64,000 bases of DNA from positions 1,984,001 through 2,048,000 of the forward strand of contig JAMLJC010000001.1 of the NCBI GenBank assembly GCA_023953845.1. The letters run 5' to 3'. Both the position numbers and the translations under genes were made by a program. A model generated the notes under the pieces. It worked only from the letters and a program-made list of their open reading frames with translations, did no database searches and had not been told where the DNA came from. Below, piece by piece: positions 8,900-17,873 of the stretch (positions within the stretch are counted from its first letter, which is position 1; every line of letters begins with the position of its first letter). The DNA is from Rhizobiaceae bacterium (GTDB lineage: Bacteria > Pseudomonadota > Alphaproteobacteria > Rhizobiales > Rhizobiaceae).

Positions 8900-9642
8900 G
8901 CAATGTGGAAATACCGAGCGTGGACCTTGCACAGGCTGTGCAGGCCACTGCCACCCCGAAGGTTCCGAAACCGCGCAAGGGGAAGCCGGAATTCGATGAT
9001 CCGCCGCCCGTACCCCTCGCGGACGGAGGAGAGGGCGTGAAACCCGACTCCTCGCCCTTCGGCAGCAGCGACTTCCGCGTCGTCATCTATGCCTATGTTG
9101 GCTTCGCCCTGCGCATCCTTCTCGTCTTCGGCGCCGTGTTCTCGGTCGTCCAGTATCTGCAGCAGCGGGCGGAGGCGCGCGTCAACCGCACGCTGGACCT
9201 CGTGGAGATGTGGGAGCGCTCGGAGTACCAGTCGGCGCAGAAGGCGCTGAAGGACCGCCTCGTCGCCGCGAATGCGCAGAACCAGAGCCTGCTCGGCGCC
9301 AATCCGACCGAGGCCGAGAGCCGGATCTATTTCTCGCGCCTCGGACGTCTCCTGCTTACCGACGCAGGTGGCGAAATGCCCTTGCACGAGTTCCAGGACC
9401 ATTTCGACCGGGTGGTCTATTTCCTCAACCGCATCTCCTCCTGCGTCACCAACAATATCTGCGACCGCGATGTGGCGAACGACTATTTCCTCGACTACGC
9501 TAGGTCGTTCTGGTCCTACTTTTCGGGCTATGCGGCGGAGGTGCGCGCAAGCGGCTCGCCGAACTTCGCCAACCCGATAGAGGAATACGTGACCAGCGAA
9601 GCGGAGAACGCTCCCGCACCTGCGCCGGCTGCCGCGAAATAG
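8896..9642 (+). CDS. Single-pass membrane protein of unknown function
   Basis: 248 residues. A Pro/Lys-rich N-terminal tail of about 58 residues leads to one membrane helix (about 60-82, YAYVGFALRILLVFGAVFSVV), then a mostly helical domain with VNRTLDLVEMWERSEYQSAQKAL and a C-terminal segment ending in an Ala/Pro tail. The helix-plus-helical layout is reminiscent of DUF4760-type proteins, but I cannot assign it. The ATG overlaps the stop of the preceding small gene by 4 bp. The WD40-caspase gene follows 28 bp downstream, so it is placed inside the caspase operon. It may anchor the complex or transmit a signal across the membrane (inference). Confidence 0.75.
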   Translation: MSNVEIPSVDLAQAVQATATPKVPKPRKGKPEFDDPPPVPLADGGEGVKPDSSPFGSSDFRVVIYAYVGFALRILLVFGAVFSVVQYLQQRAEARVNRTLDLVEMWERSEYQSAQKALKDRLVAANAQNQSLLGANPTEAESRIYFSRLGRLLLTDAGGEMPLHEFQDHFDRVVYFLNRISSCVTNNICDRDVANDYFLDYARSFWSYFSGYAAEVRASGSPNFANPIEEYVTSEAENAPAPAPAAAK

Positions 9643-9670
9643 GGCGCCCGCACTCGAAGAGGTCCCGGCT

Positions 9671-12600
9671 ATGCGCGCCTTGGCAGATTGGACAGGATCG
9701 ATCGTGGCCGCCTTGGTCGGCGGGCTTCTGTTCGCCAGTCTCGCGCGCGCCGCCGATCAGGCGGATTTCAGGCTCGACCTCGACACCGGCGGCCATCGCG
9801 CCTTCGTCCGCGATCTCGACTTCACCTCCGACGGCCGGCTGCTCGTCTCCGCATCCGACGACAAGGCGATCCGCGTCTGGGACGTCGCTACCGGCACGAC
9901 GCTTCGTACCTTGCGCGGCTATATGGGCGACGGCAATGACGGCAAGGTTTTCGCCGTCGCCGTTTCGCCCGACGACAGGATCGTGGCCGCGGGCGGTTAT
10001 TTCGGCGCGGGCATAAACAAGCCGCCCTACGGCGACGTGCGCCTTTTCGACATCGGCACCGGCAAGATTGCGGCCGTGCTCACCGGGGCGGAGCAATCGG
10101 TGTTCGACCTCGCCTATGCGCCGGACGGCAATGAGATCGCGGCAGGCAGCGGCGACGGTTTCGTCTACATATGGGCGAAGGACGGTGAGGCGTGGGCGCC
10201 GAAAACGCGCCTCGACGCCGATGCCCGGCGGGTCAACAATGTCGTCTATGCGCTGGGCGGCGAGCGTATCGTCGCCACGACGATGGACAATGGCGTGCGC
10301 CTCTGGAACCGCGCCGATGGCAACGAGATCGACCTGCCGGACGCCGAGCCCCTGCGTGACACGGGCGTCATGGCGCTGACCGTCTCGGCGGACGGCGCGC
10401 GCTTCGCGACGGGGGACAGCGAGGGCAATTTGCTCGTCTTTGCGGCGGAAGACGGCCGCCTTGTCGCTACCCTGCCGAAGCAGCCCTTCCGCATCGGGTC
10501 GCTCACCTTCGCCGGAGAAAGGCTGATCGCCTCCTGCGGCTACCAGTGTACCGACAAATACCGAACCGTCGTCTTCGGCGCCGACGGCGGGCCGGAACGC
10601 GAATATCGCGGCCACGACAACACGGTCTATGCCAGCACGACCTCGCCGGACGGCGCGACCGTCGTCACTGCCGGCGGCCTGCGCCACGCGATCCAGCTTT
10701 GGGACCCCGCCACCGGCGAGACGAAGCGCGTCATGCAGGGCGCCGGCGCGCCGGTCATGTCGGTCGGCATCGACGTGAAGGCGGGCATCGTCGGGTGGGG
10801 TCTCGAAAACCCCTGTCCGGACCGCATCGCCTGTCCGGACGTCATGGGCAGGCTGGAGCGCTCGATGCTCTTGCCGAAGGACGGCGTGTTCTTCGAGCAT
10901 CCGCAGGCGAGCCCGGGCGATACCGCCGGCTTCCGCCGCGCACGTCACGAACAGGCCGGTCGCGCCTTGCGCGCCGTGCTCGGCGGCAGCGAGGAGCTTG
11001 AGAACGGTCGGCTGGAGATCCTCGACAATGGCGCCGTTTCCAACGCCGTCGACAATGACGAGACGAACGGCTTCCTGCACGCCGCCTTCACCCTGCTGGA
11101 CAAGGGCGCGCGCCTTATCACCGGCGGCAGCGACGGCACGCTGATCGAATACGACACGGCGACCGCGAAATATCTCGGCGAGTTCAAGAACGGCCACACC
11201 GGCGAGGTGAACGCGCTCGCCGTGTCGGAAGAACTCGGCCTGATGGTGACGGGCAGCGCCGACCAGACCCTGAAACTGTGGAACCTGAAGACGCGCGAAC
11301 TGATCGTCAGCATGTTTTTTGCCGGCGACGAATGGATCGTCTGGCTACCGCAGGGCTACTATTATTCGTCCGACGACGGCGACAAGTTCATCGGCTGGCA
11401 TGTCAACGACACGCGTCGCACGGAAGGCCGCTTTGTCTACAGCGACCAGTTGAAGCGCTTCCTCTTCTCGCCGGAAATCGTCCGCCGCGCCATCATCCTG
11501 AAAAGCGCCGCGCAGGCGATCAGGGAATTGCGGCCCGGCGCCGACAATGAATTGCAGCGCATCCTCCAGCAGCGCCCGCCGGAATTCGACATACGCGTCG
11601 CCGAGGATCAGACCGGCGTGCCGGACGGCTTCGTCGCCATCGAGATCACCGGCGAGGATGCTGCCGCCGCTGCGGCGGAATATTCCGTGCTGTCGAACAG
11701 CATCAAGGTCGGCGATTTCGCCTCGCGCGACATAGGCGGCGAGCCGGGCAGGCGGATCGTTCAGGTGCCCTTGGTCGAAGGCACGAACGTCGTCAAGATC
11801 ACCGGCAGCGACGAGGCGGGCTATCTCATCGAACGCAGCATCGTCGCGCTCGGCAAGAAGGTCGAGAAGGCGGCGCGGAAGGGCAAGCTCTATGTCGCCG
11901 TGATCGGCGTCGAGGCCTATCCGAACCTGCCCACGGCCTGCAACGGCCGCTCCTGCGACCTGCGCTTTTCGGTGGACGACGCGTCGGAGCTGCTGCGCGC
12001 CGTCGCCGACAAGATGTCGCCGATGGCGACCGGGATGGAGGCGCTGGTATTGGTCAACCGCGACTCGCTGGCCAAGAATCCGGATCAGGCGGAGGCGGTC
12101 GGCAGACTGGCTGCGGCCGACCGCATCATGGAGCCGGATTCCGACACGATAGAGGACGAGCTTGCCGATTTCCTCGACAAGCCGACGGCGGACGACCGCA
12201 CCATCGTCTTCGTCGCCGGCCATGGCATCAACGTCGATGAGGATTATTACTTCGTGCCGACCGACGCGCGGCAGGAGAACGGCAACTGGCGCCGCTCATC
12301 GCTGGTCGAATGGTCGGACATCCAGCGCTCGCTGGAACGCGCCAAGGGCCTGCGTGTGCTGATGCTGGACACCTGTCACGCCGCCAACGCCTTCAATCCG
12401 GGTCTGGAAAAGGAGTCGGCCGATTCCGAGCTGGTCGTCTATTCGGCCACCGCCGCCAACAGCACCGCCGCCGAAGTCGCCGACCTGAAGCACGGCGTCT
12501 TCACCTATGCGGTGATCCAGGGCCTGCGCGGCAAGGCAAACCTGTTCGGCGACGGCGTCTATCTGCTCGGCCTCGGCGAGTATGTCTCGCATGAGGTCAC

Positions 12601-12676
12601 GCGTCTCACGAACCAGAAGCAGACGCCGTTCTTCCGCCTCAACAACATCGCCAACGCGCTCATCGCGCTGCCGTGA
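9671..12676 (+). CDS. Exported WD40-repeat protein with C-terminal caspase domain
   Basis: 1001 residues with a signal peptide (VAALVGGLLFASLARA). Residues about 35-540 are WD40 blades: repeated H-x-FVRDLDFTSDGRLLVSASDDKAIRVWD-type units, including SEELGLMVTGSADQTLKLWNL just before the last blade. The middle contains FAGDEWIVWLPQGYYYSSDDGD, a segment typical of WD40-caspase proteins. From about 735 there is a peptidase C14 domain, GKLYVAVIGVEAYPNLP, with catalytic His in FVAGHG (about 851) and Cys in LMLDTCHAANAF (about 902). The dyad is intact. GAAGAGG lies 9 nt before the ATG. The propeller probably senses or binds a partner that controls the protease; location should be periplasmic. Confidence 0.88.
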   Translation: MRALADWTGSIVAALVGGLLFASLARAADQADFRLDLDTGGHRAFVRDLDFTSDGRLLVSASDDKAIRVWDVATGTTLRTLRGYMGDGNDGKVFAVAVSPDDRIVAAGGYFGAGINKPPYGDVRLFDIGTGKIAAVLTGAEQSVFDLAYAPDGNEIAAGSGDGFVYIWAKDGEAWAPKTRLDADARRVNNVVYALGGERIVATTMDNGVRLWNRADGNEIDLPDAEPLRDTGVMALTVSADGARFATGDSEGNLLVFAAEDGRLVATLPKQPFRIGSLTFAGERLIASCGYQCTDKYRTVVFGADGGPEREYRGHDNTVYASTTSPDGATVVTAGGLRHAIQLWDPATGETKRVMQGAGAPVMSVGIDVKAGIVGWGLENPCPDRIACPDVMGRLERSMLLPKDGVFFEHPQASPGDTAGFRRARHEQAGRALRAVLGGSEELENGRLEILDNGAVSNAVDNDETNGFLHAAFTLLDKGARLITGGSDGTLIEYDTATAKYLGEFKNGHTGEVNALAVSEELGLMVTGSADQTLKLWNLKTRELIVSMFFAGDEWIVWLPQGYYYSSDDGDKFIGWHVNDTRRTEGRFVYSDQLKRFLFSPEIVRRAIILKSAAQAIRELRPGADNELQRILQQRPPEFDIRVAEDQTGVPDGFVAIEITGEDAAAAAAEYSVLSNSIKVGDFASRDIGGEPGRRIVQVPLVEGTNVVKITGSDEAGYLIERSIVALGKKVEKAARKGKLYVAVIGVEAYPNLPTACNGRSCDLRFSVDDASELLRAVADKMSPMATGMEALVLVNRDSLAKNPDQAEAVGRLAAADRIMEPDSDTIEDELADFLDKPTADDRTIVFVAGHGINVDEDYYFVPTDARQENGNWRRSSLVEWSDIQRSLERAKGLRVLMLDTCHAANAFNPGLEKESADSELVVYSATAANSTAAEVADLKHGVFTYAVIQGLRGKANLFGDGVYLLGLGEYVSHEVTRLTNQKQTPFFRLNNIANALIALP

Positions 12677-12702
12677 CGGGTCCCGGATTGCGATTGGGGT
12701 GC

Positions 12703-14463
12703 ATGTCTTCCGAGCGAGCGGGTCAAAAGCCTTCCGGGTTTGTGTTCTGGCACGTACCCCCACCCGCAGACAACCGGACTATCTTTCGCTGTCTTGTTCT
12801 CTTCTTCCTTCTGCTGGCGATGGCAGCAGTCGCCATCGCCGCGCCGGCCTGTCCTCCTGATGGTGAGCGCTATCCGCTTTTCGGCGAGGACGCGGCGGTC
12901 TTCGCCGATGGAATAGCGAAAGTCGAAGCTTACGAATCCGTCGACACGCGCCTCACCGGTATCGTCGTGCCGCATCATCTGCTGGCGGACGAACTGGTGG
13001 CGCTGGGTTTCCGCGCCGCCTCCGGCTTCCGCTACAGGCGCATCGTGATCCTGTCGCCGGATCATTTTCGTCAGACCCGAAAAATGTTCGCAACGAGCGC
13101 GACCGGCTTTGAGACACCCTATGGCAAAGTCGATGCGGACCGTGACGCGGTGGCGGCGCTGCTTGCCCATGGCGACCTGATCGAGGACTCCTGCCTGTTC
13201 GCGAAGGAGCACGGCGTGCAGGCGCTTCTCCCCTTCGTGCGCGAGTACTTTCCCGAGGCGAAAATCGTGCCGGTCGCAATGTCGATTCGCTCGAAGCGCG
13301 CGGACTGGGACAGGCTCATCGAGGCGCTTTTGCCTCTCATCGACGACGAGACGCTGGTGGTGGAGTCCACGGACTTTTCGCATTACCTGCCGCAGCATGA
13401 GGCGCGTCGTTTCGACCAGCAGACGCTGAACGTCATCGCCGCCGGCAATCCCGACCAGATCGCGGCGCTACGCCAGCCGCAACATGCGGATTCGGTCGGC
13501 GCGCTCTATGTCCAGAATGCGTTGCAGAAGCGTCGTTTCGGCGCGTCGCCGCTTGTCCTCGCCAATGAAAGCTCCAACGCCTTCAGCAGTGAGGAAATGG
13601 CTGAGACGACAAGCTATAACGTCGTGCTGTTCGCGCCACCGGGCGAGAAATTCGATGCTGCGGCCTATGGCGGAAGCAAGGTCTATTATCTTGCCGGCGA
13701 CACGAATTTCGGCCGCGCCATGAAACTGGCCCTGCTCGATCCCGACGCGGCGGAGCGGGTCCGCGACGCAGTGCTGGCGCTGACAAAAGGCCGGCCGCTT
13801 GTCGTCAATCTCGAAGGCGTCATCCTCCCCAACGTGCCGGAATCTCTGGACGACCTGACGCTCGCCATGCCGGAGGACCTGACGATCCGATGGCTGAAGG
13901 GCCTCAATGTCGTGGCCGTCAGCCTCGCCAACAACCACGCCAGCGATCTCGGTGAGAGCGGGCTGGCGGAAACGAAACGCGCGCTGGATGTTGCCGGCAT
14001 TCGCCACTTCGGACAAGGCGAGACGCTGAAACTGCCCGGCCTGGACATCGTCGGTCTGACCGATCTCGACTCCAACGGGCTTTACCAGACGAAGCTGCTA
14101 ACCCCCGCCTTGCTCGATGCGCTGAAGGGCGAGAGCGATTCTGTCCCGCTGCTGGCGATGGTGCATTGGGGGCGGGAGTATGTGACGGAACCGTCCGCGC
14201 GCGAACGCGAACTCGCGGAGGAATTGCGGCTGCGCGGCGCGACGGCGATCATCGGCGGCCATTCGCATGTCGCGAACGGCGGCCCCGTGGCGCTGGCTGG
14301 GGGCGAGGCGACGATGGTTTATTCGCTTGGCAACTTCCTGTTCGACCAGACGGCGGCCAAGGCTTCCGGTCAACTGGTGGAGGTTCGCGTCTTCCCGCAG
14401 GGCACGCTGTTCGTCAGGACGCTGCCCTTGCCGAATCTCTTCGACCTCGCGCGCAAGCGCTGA
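12703..14463 (+). CDS. MEMO1-like domain fused to CapA-type metallophosphatase domain
   Basis: 586 residues. An N-terminal hydrophobic segment (FRCLVLFFLLLAMAAVAIAAP) acts as signal peptide or anchor. The first half is a MEMO1/AmmeMemoRadiSam-B domain: GIVVPHHLLADELV, VILSPDHF, and VVESTDFSHYLP. The second half is a CapA/PgsA calcineurin-like domain: YYLAGDTNFGRA, VNLEGV, ANNHASDLGESG, VHWGREY, GGHSHV, YSLGNFLFDQ, so the metal ligands are present. CapA proteins act in poly-gamma-glutamate or envelope polymer metabolism; MEMO proteins are structurally related to ring-opening dioxygenases. A GTG at 12673 overlapping the previous stop, or an ATG at 12820, are alternative starts. The tight spacing to the WD40-caspase gene suggests cotranscription. 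Confidence 0.8.
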   Translation: MSSERAGQKPSGFVFWHVPPPADNRTIFRCLVLFFLLLAMAAVAIAAPACPPDGERYPLFGEDAAVFADGIAKVEAYESVDTRLTGIVVPHHLLADELVALGFRAASGFRYRRIVILSPDHFRQTRKMFATSATGFETPYGKVDADRDAVAALLAHGDLIEDSCLFAKEHGVQALLPFVREYFPEAKIVPVAMSIRSKRADWDRLIEALLPLIDDETLVVESTDFSHYLPQHEARRFDQQTLNVIAAGNPDQIAALRQPQHADSVGALYVQNALQKRRFGASPLVLANESSNAFSSEEMAETTSYNVVLFAPPGEKFDAAAYGGSKVYYLAGDTNFGRAMKLALLDPDAAERVRDAVLALTKGRPLVVNLEGVILPNVPESLDDLTLAMPEDLTIRWLKGLNVVAVSLANNHASDLGESGLAETKRALDVAGIRHFGQGETLKLPGLDIVGLTDLDSNGLYQTKLLTPALLDALKGESDSVPLLAMVHWGREYVTEPSARERELAEELRLRGATAIIGGHSHVANGGPVALAGGEATMVYSLGNFLFDQTAAKASGQLVEVRVFPQGTLFVRTLPLPNLFDLARKR

Positions 14464-14472
14464 GCCTTTCCG

Positions 14473-16272
14473 TCAGCAGCCGCTTGCGGAAGGCGGCAGG
14501 TAGCACTGCGCCGGTTCCATCGCCGACTGGAAGCCAGAAGGTTTTGGCCGGAAGAAATAGAAGCGGATCGGCTTGCTTTGCCGCTCGCTGCCGTCGGCGA
14601 AGCGCGCCGAGACGCTGAACTCGTGGTAGGAGGTCATGTCGGCCCGCATCTTCAGGAACGCCTGATAGTCCTTGACGTTCTTGTTGCCGCGCACCGGCAT
14701 CTCGATCGAATAGCCGCTCTGGTTCACCGGGAAATGCACGTCCTGATAACGCGGCGCGTCCGGCGCGCCGCCGAACCCGTCGCCGCATTCGGCAGCCTCT
14801 TCCGGCAGCTCGATCGTGGCCAGCGCGATGTCTACGCGGAATTGCTCGGACTGGTGATAGCTGTTGCCGAAATCGTCCGCCCAGTCATAGTCGATCTTGC
14901 CCGTCGCTGTTGTGAAGAGCTTGTCCTCACCCCAGACGTAGTCCGCTATCTCGCCGAAGCCGACCGAATTGAAAAGCTGGCTGCGGCAGACGCCAAGACT
15001 GTCTCGTGACTGACAGGAGAATCGCTCCGAGGCGAGCTTGGCCGTATTGACGCCTGCCTGCTTCAGCACATCCTCTATCGATATGTCGGTGCCGTCTCCG
15101 AAATCGTCGACCTTCACTGGAAATGCCTGCGACGCGCCGCCTTCATCCGGCGTCTCGCCGGTGAACTGTACCGAGAGCTGGACATTCCTGGGGTCGCCCC
15201 AGCCATGGTTCTTGAGCGAGAATGAGGGGCGGAAGCCGACGCAGCCGATATGGTTCGCCAATGTCAGCATCGGCTTACGATAGGCGACGCTGTCCTTGAC
15301 CTTGAGTTCAAGTCCATCGAGCTTCACCCGGCTCTTGTCGGCGGTGTGCAGGTCGACCGCGACGAAGGCCGGCACGTTTTCCCAGTCGATGCCCGTGACG
15401 AAATATTCGTTGGTGGAGACCTCGCCGTCGCCGCGCCAGGCTTTGTTCATATCCTCGTCTTCGGGATAAAGCTCGATCGCCTCCTCGCCTATGAATTGCG
15501 TGTAGCGCATGTCGGATTCCTGCGTCATGCGCTGATCTATCTGAATGCCGATCTCGACCTTGCCCGCGTCGCCGCCGCCGGACTGCGCCTTGAGCAGGCC
15601 ACCCAGCGTCGCATCGGCGACCATGTTGCGGCGGTTGCCGAGTTCGACACCCATTGTCCATTCTGACTCATAGCTGGTGCCGCCGGGCAGCGTCGTGCGG
15701 CCATGCCCGTGCCGCTTTCCGCTGGCGAAGCTGCCGACATAGATTTCGCCGGTCCGCAGCGTCAGCCGTCCCTCGCCGGATGGAATGCCGGCACGGAATG
15801 CGCCCTCATAACGGCTGCCGTCAGCGGCGATGCGGCTGCCGGTTCCTTCCAGAATGCCGTCCCTGAACGTCCCCTCCAGTATCTCGCCGGAGCGTTCCTC
15901 CAGCCGGCCCTGTCCGTGCGGGCGGCCGTTCAGCAATTCGCCGTCATAGGTTCGGTAGATGGCTTTCGGATCGTAGCTCGCGGAACCGCGAATGCGCCAC
16001 GTCACCTTGCCCTTGCCGGAGATCGTGCCGTCCGCGGCGAGGCTTGACAGGCCGTCAGAGGCGGGTTCCCAGATGAATTCAAGGTTCCTGGAGGGCTCCG
16101 GGTCCCAGACGCGCACGGTCTTGCGCGACACGGAGTTGGTCGCGCGGTCGTGGACGACCTGCACGCGCTCGGCCCATGCGCCGTTCGCCTCACTCGCGAA
16201 GGCCGAGCCATATCCAGCGCCCGCCAGCATAGCGAGCAGCGATGCCGTGCCGACCACTTTCCATAAACGCAT
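14473..16272 (-). CDS. Exported MORN-repeat protein
   Basis: 599 residues with a signal peptide (MRLWKVVGTASLLAMLAGAGYGSAFA). Residues about 85-215 contain at least five MORN-type repeats (YDGELLNGRPHGQGRLEE, LEGTFRDGILEGTGSR, YEGAFRAGIPSGEGRL, YVGSFASGKRHGHGRT), which form beta-hairpin arrays that bind lipids or proteins. The remaining 380 residues are beta-rich with paired cysteines (for example HIGCVGF, FSCQSRDSLGVCR, AAECGDG) and match no family I know. It converges with the MEMO-CapA gene (9 bp between stops) and lies head-to-tail after the protease at 16404. A scaffold or envelope-binding role in the caspase/protease cluster is inferred. Confidence 0.8.
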   Translation of the reverse strand: MRLWKVVGTASLLAMLAGAGYGSAFASEANGAWAERVQVVHDRATNSVSRKTVRVWDPEPSRNLEFIWEPASDGLSSLAADGTISGKGKVTWRIRGSASYDPKAIYRTYDGELLNGRPHGQGRLEERSGEILEGTFRDGILEGTGSRIAADGSRYEGAFRAGIPSGEGRLTLRTGEIYVGSFASGKRHGHGRTTLPGGTSYESEWTMGVELGNRRNMVADATLGGLLKAQSGGGDAGKVEIGIQIDQRMTQESDMRYTQFIGEEAIELYPEDEDMNKAWRGDGEVSTNEYFVTGIDWENVPAFVAVDLHTADKSRVKLDGLELKVKDSVAYRKPMLTLANHIGCVGFRPSFSLKNHGWGDPRNVQLSVQFTGETPDEGGASQAFPVKVDDFGDGTDISIEDVLKQAGVNTAKLASERFSCQSRDSLGVCRSQLFNSVGFGEIADYVWGEDKLFTTATGKIDYDWADDFGNSYHQSEQFRVDIALATIELPEEAAECGDGFGGAPDAPRYQDVHFPVNQSGYSIEMPVRGNKNVKDYQAFLKMRADMTSYHEFSVSARFADGSERQSKPIRFYFFRPKPSGFQSAMEPAQCYLPPSASGC

Positions 16273-16403
16273 GGGACCGCCCCCGGAGCCGCGCTACCTC
16301 GATCACGGCAAGGTAACGGGGGCCGGTAGCGGTCGCAAGACCTATTGGACGAAGACCGGGGGCGAACTCCCGGTCATGTCGGAAGGCGCGGGTTCTCAGC
16401 CGA

Positions 16404-17486
16404 TCACTTGTTGAGGCTGTCGATCCACGCGGTATTGGCCGTCGTGAGGCGCACCGCCTGATTCATGATCTGCGGGCTGGAGGCGACGTTCACGCCGACG
16501 ATGACGCGCTGCTTGGCGCCCGTGTCGTAGGCGTAGACGGCGCTGCCGCTCGAACCCGGCACCACGTCGCAATCATAGGAGAACACGTCGTCATAGACGC
16601 GCTCGGCCAGCACGTCGCAGCGCGTCCGCCACATGGTGAACTGCGGCTTGTCGCTCTGGTAGCCGGCGATGTTCGCCTCGAAATTCGCGAGGTCGGGATA
16701 GGGATAGTAGCCGAGCCATCCCAGCGCGTCGCCTATCGGGTCCTTGAGCGTGATGATCGACAGGTCCGAGGGGATGATGTTGCCGTCATACTGGCCCTTG
16801 TAGTTGTCGATATAGCCCTGGTTCACATAGACCGTGTCGTAGGAATAGGCGCCGAATGGCGCCTCTTCTGGCCCGGCAAGACCGGGCACGAAGGTGATCT
16901 CGTCGACGAAGCCGCCCTTGGTGTGGTCGTAGACGCAATGGGCGGCGGTGAGCACGGTGCGCGGCCCGATCAGCGTGCCGGTGCACATGCCGTATTCGCC
17001 CTTCTGGTTCTTCATCTCCAGATAGCCGATCACATTGTAGGGATAGACCTTAGTGTTCTTCACCTGGACGCGGTCGTCATTGCCGAAGACCTGACGGTTG
17101 GCGTCCTCGGCCTTGGTCAGCGGATCGACCGTGTCGCCTTCGATGCTGCCCCGGTCGGCCGGCGCAAGCTGGCCCTTGATGGCCTTTCGGACATTTTCGC
17201 TCGGCTCGATGCGGATTTCCTTGCCGTCCGACGACTTGCCCACGGCCGTGAACGAATCGACCGCGGTGTCCGGGTCGAGTTCGAGCCCGCGTGTGGATTC
17301 GGCCGCCGGCAAGGGCGGAACCGGCTTGGCGTCCCGGAACTGGAATTCCGTGCCTGACGGCAGGGCGCGCGAGGTTTCGCCGCTGCCTTCGCTGCCGGCG
17401 GAGAAATCCGCCGCCATGGACGGGGCCGCCCACAGCCCGGCCGAAAGGAGCGCGGCAAGCGCCAGGGTGGATGTCATGTTCTTCAT
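16404..17486 (-). CDS. Exported trypsin-like serine protease (V8/glutamyl endopeptidase-like)
   Basis: 360 residues with a signal peptide (STLALAALLSAGLWAAPSMA) and a propeptide of about 130 residues. The protease domain shows GTLIGPRTVLTAAHC (catalytic His), SDLSIITLKDP (Asp) and VPGSSGSAVYAYD (Ser), so the triad is intact, with the compact V8-type layout. Two cysteine pairs are visible. The start at 17486 is chosen because GGGAGAG lies 7 nt upstream and the signal peptide follows; the frame extends to 17750 without a credible leader. It is a paralogue of the left-edge protein, in which Ser is lost. Secreted or periplasmic proteolysis is likely; its natural substrate is unknown. Confidence 0.88.
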   Translation of the reverse strand: MKNMTSTLALAALLSAGLWAAPSMAADFSAGSEGSGETSRALPSGTEFQFRDAKPVPPLPAAESTRGLELDPDTAVDSFTAVGKSSDGKEIRIEPSENVRKAIKGQLAPADRGSIEGDTVDPLTKAEDANRQVFGNDDRVQVKNTKVYPYNVIGYLEMKNQKGEYGMCTGTLIGPRTVLTAAHCVYDHTKGGFVDEITFVPGLAGPEEAPFGAYSYDTVYVNQGYIDNYKGQYDGNIIPSDLSIITLKDPIGDALGWLGYYPYPDLANFEANIAGYQSDKPQFTMWRTRCDVLAERVYDDVFSYDCDVVPGSSGSAVYAYDTGAKQRVIVGVNVASSPQIMNQAVRLTTANTAWIDSLNK

Positions 17487-17873
17487 TTGAGACTCTCCCA
17501 AAGTCACTGATGAGCGCAACACTATCCCGAAATTTGTCCGGATCGTGGAGCCACGAAAAGAACTGGATTTCGCCGGAATCCCGCCTGCCCGCGCGCACCG
17601 CCCGCAGTCTCGCGCCAACTCTGACATTGCGACAGCGTCGCGCGTGTGACAACCGCAAACTGGCGCGGCGGGCGACGGCTCTCCGACGATCTCCAACGAA
17701 GCCCGACGCGTCTCAGACGAAGCATGCCGCAACGGAAGACCGCGCCCCAAAATATCCTAGATCGGTTGGGAGAAAGCGCTTTCGCCGGAGCCGCGCGATG
17801 TCTTACATGGCGGTGGATTGATTGGCCGGGGTGGCTCGTCATTCGGTGAACGTCTCAGTCTCAGGAGGTCAAC
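17487..17873. other. Divergent intergenic region between two exported proteases
   Basis: This 387-bp stretch separates the V8-like protease (-) from the trypsin-like protease (+) and must hold both promoters. I see no gene in it. The one clear structure is a perfect 12-bp palindrome GAAAGCGCTTTC at 17772-17783, whose core matches the AAAGCGCTTT operators at the agl locus. AGGAGG (17863-17868) serves the downstream TTG start. Confidence 0.6.
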
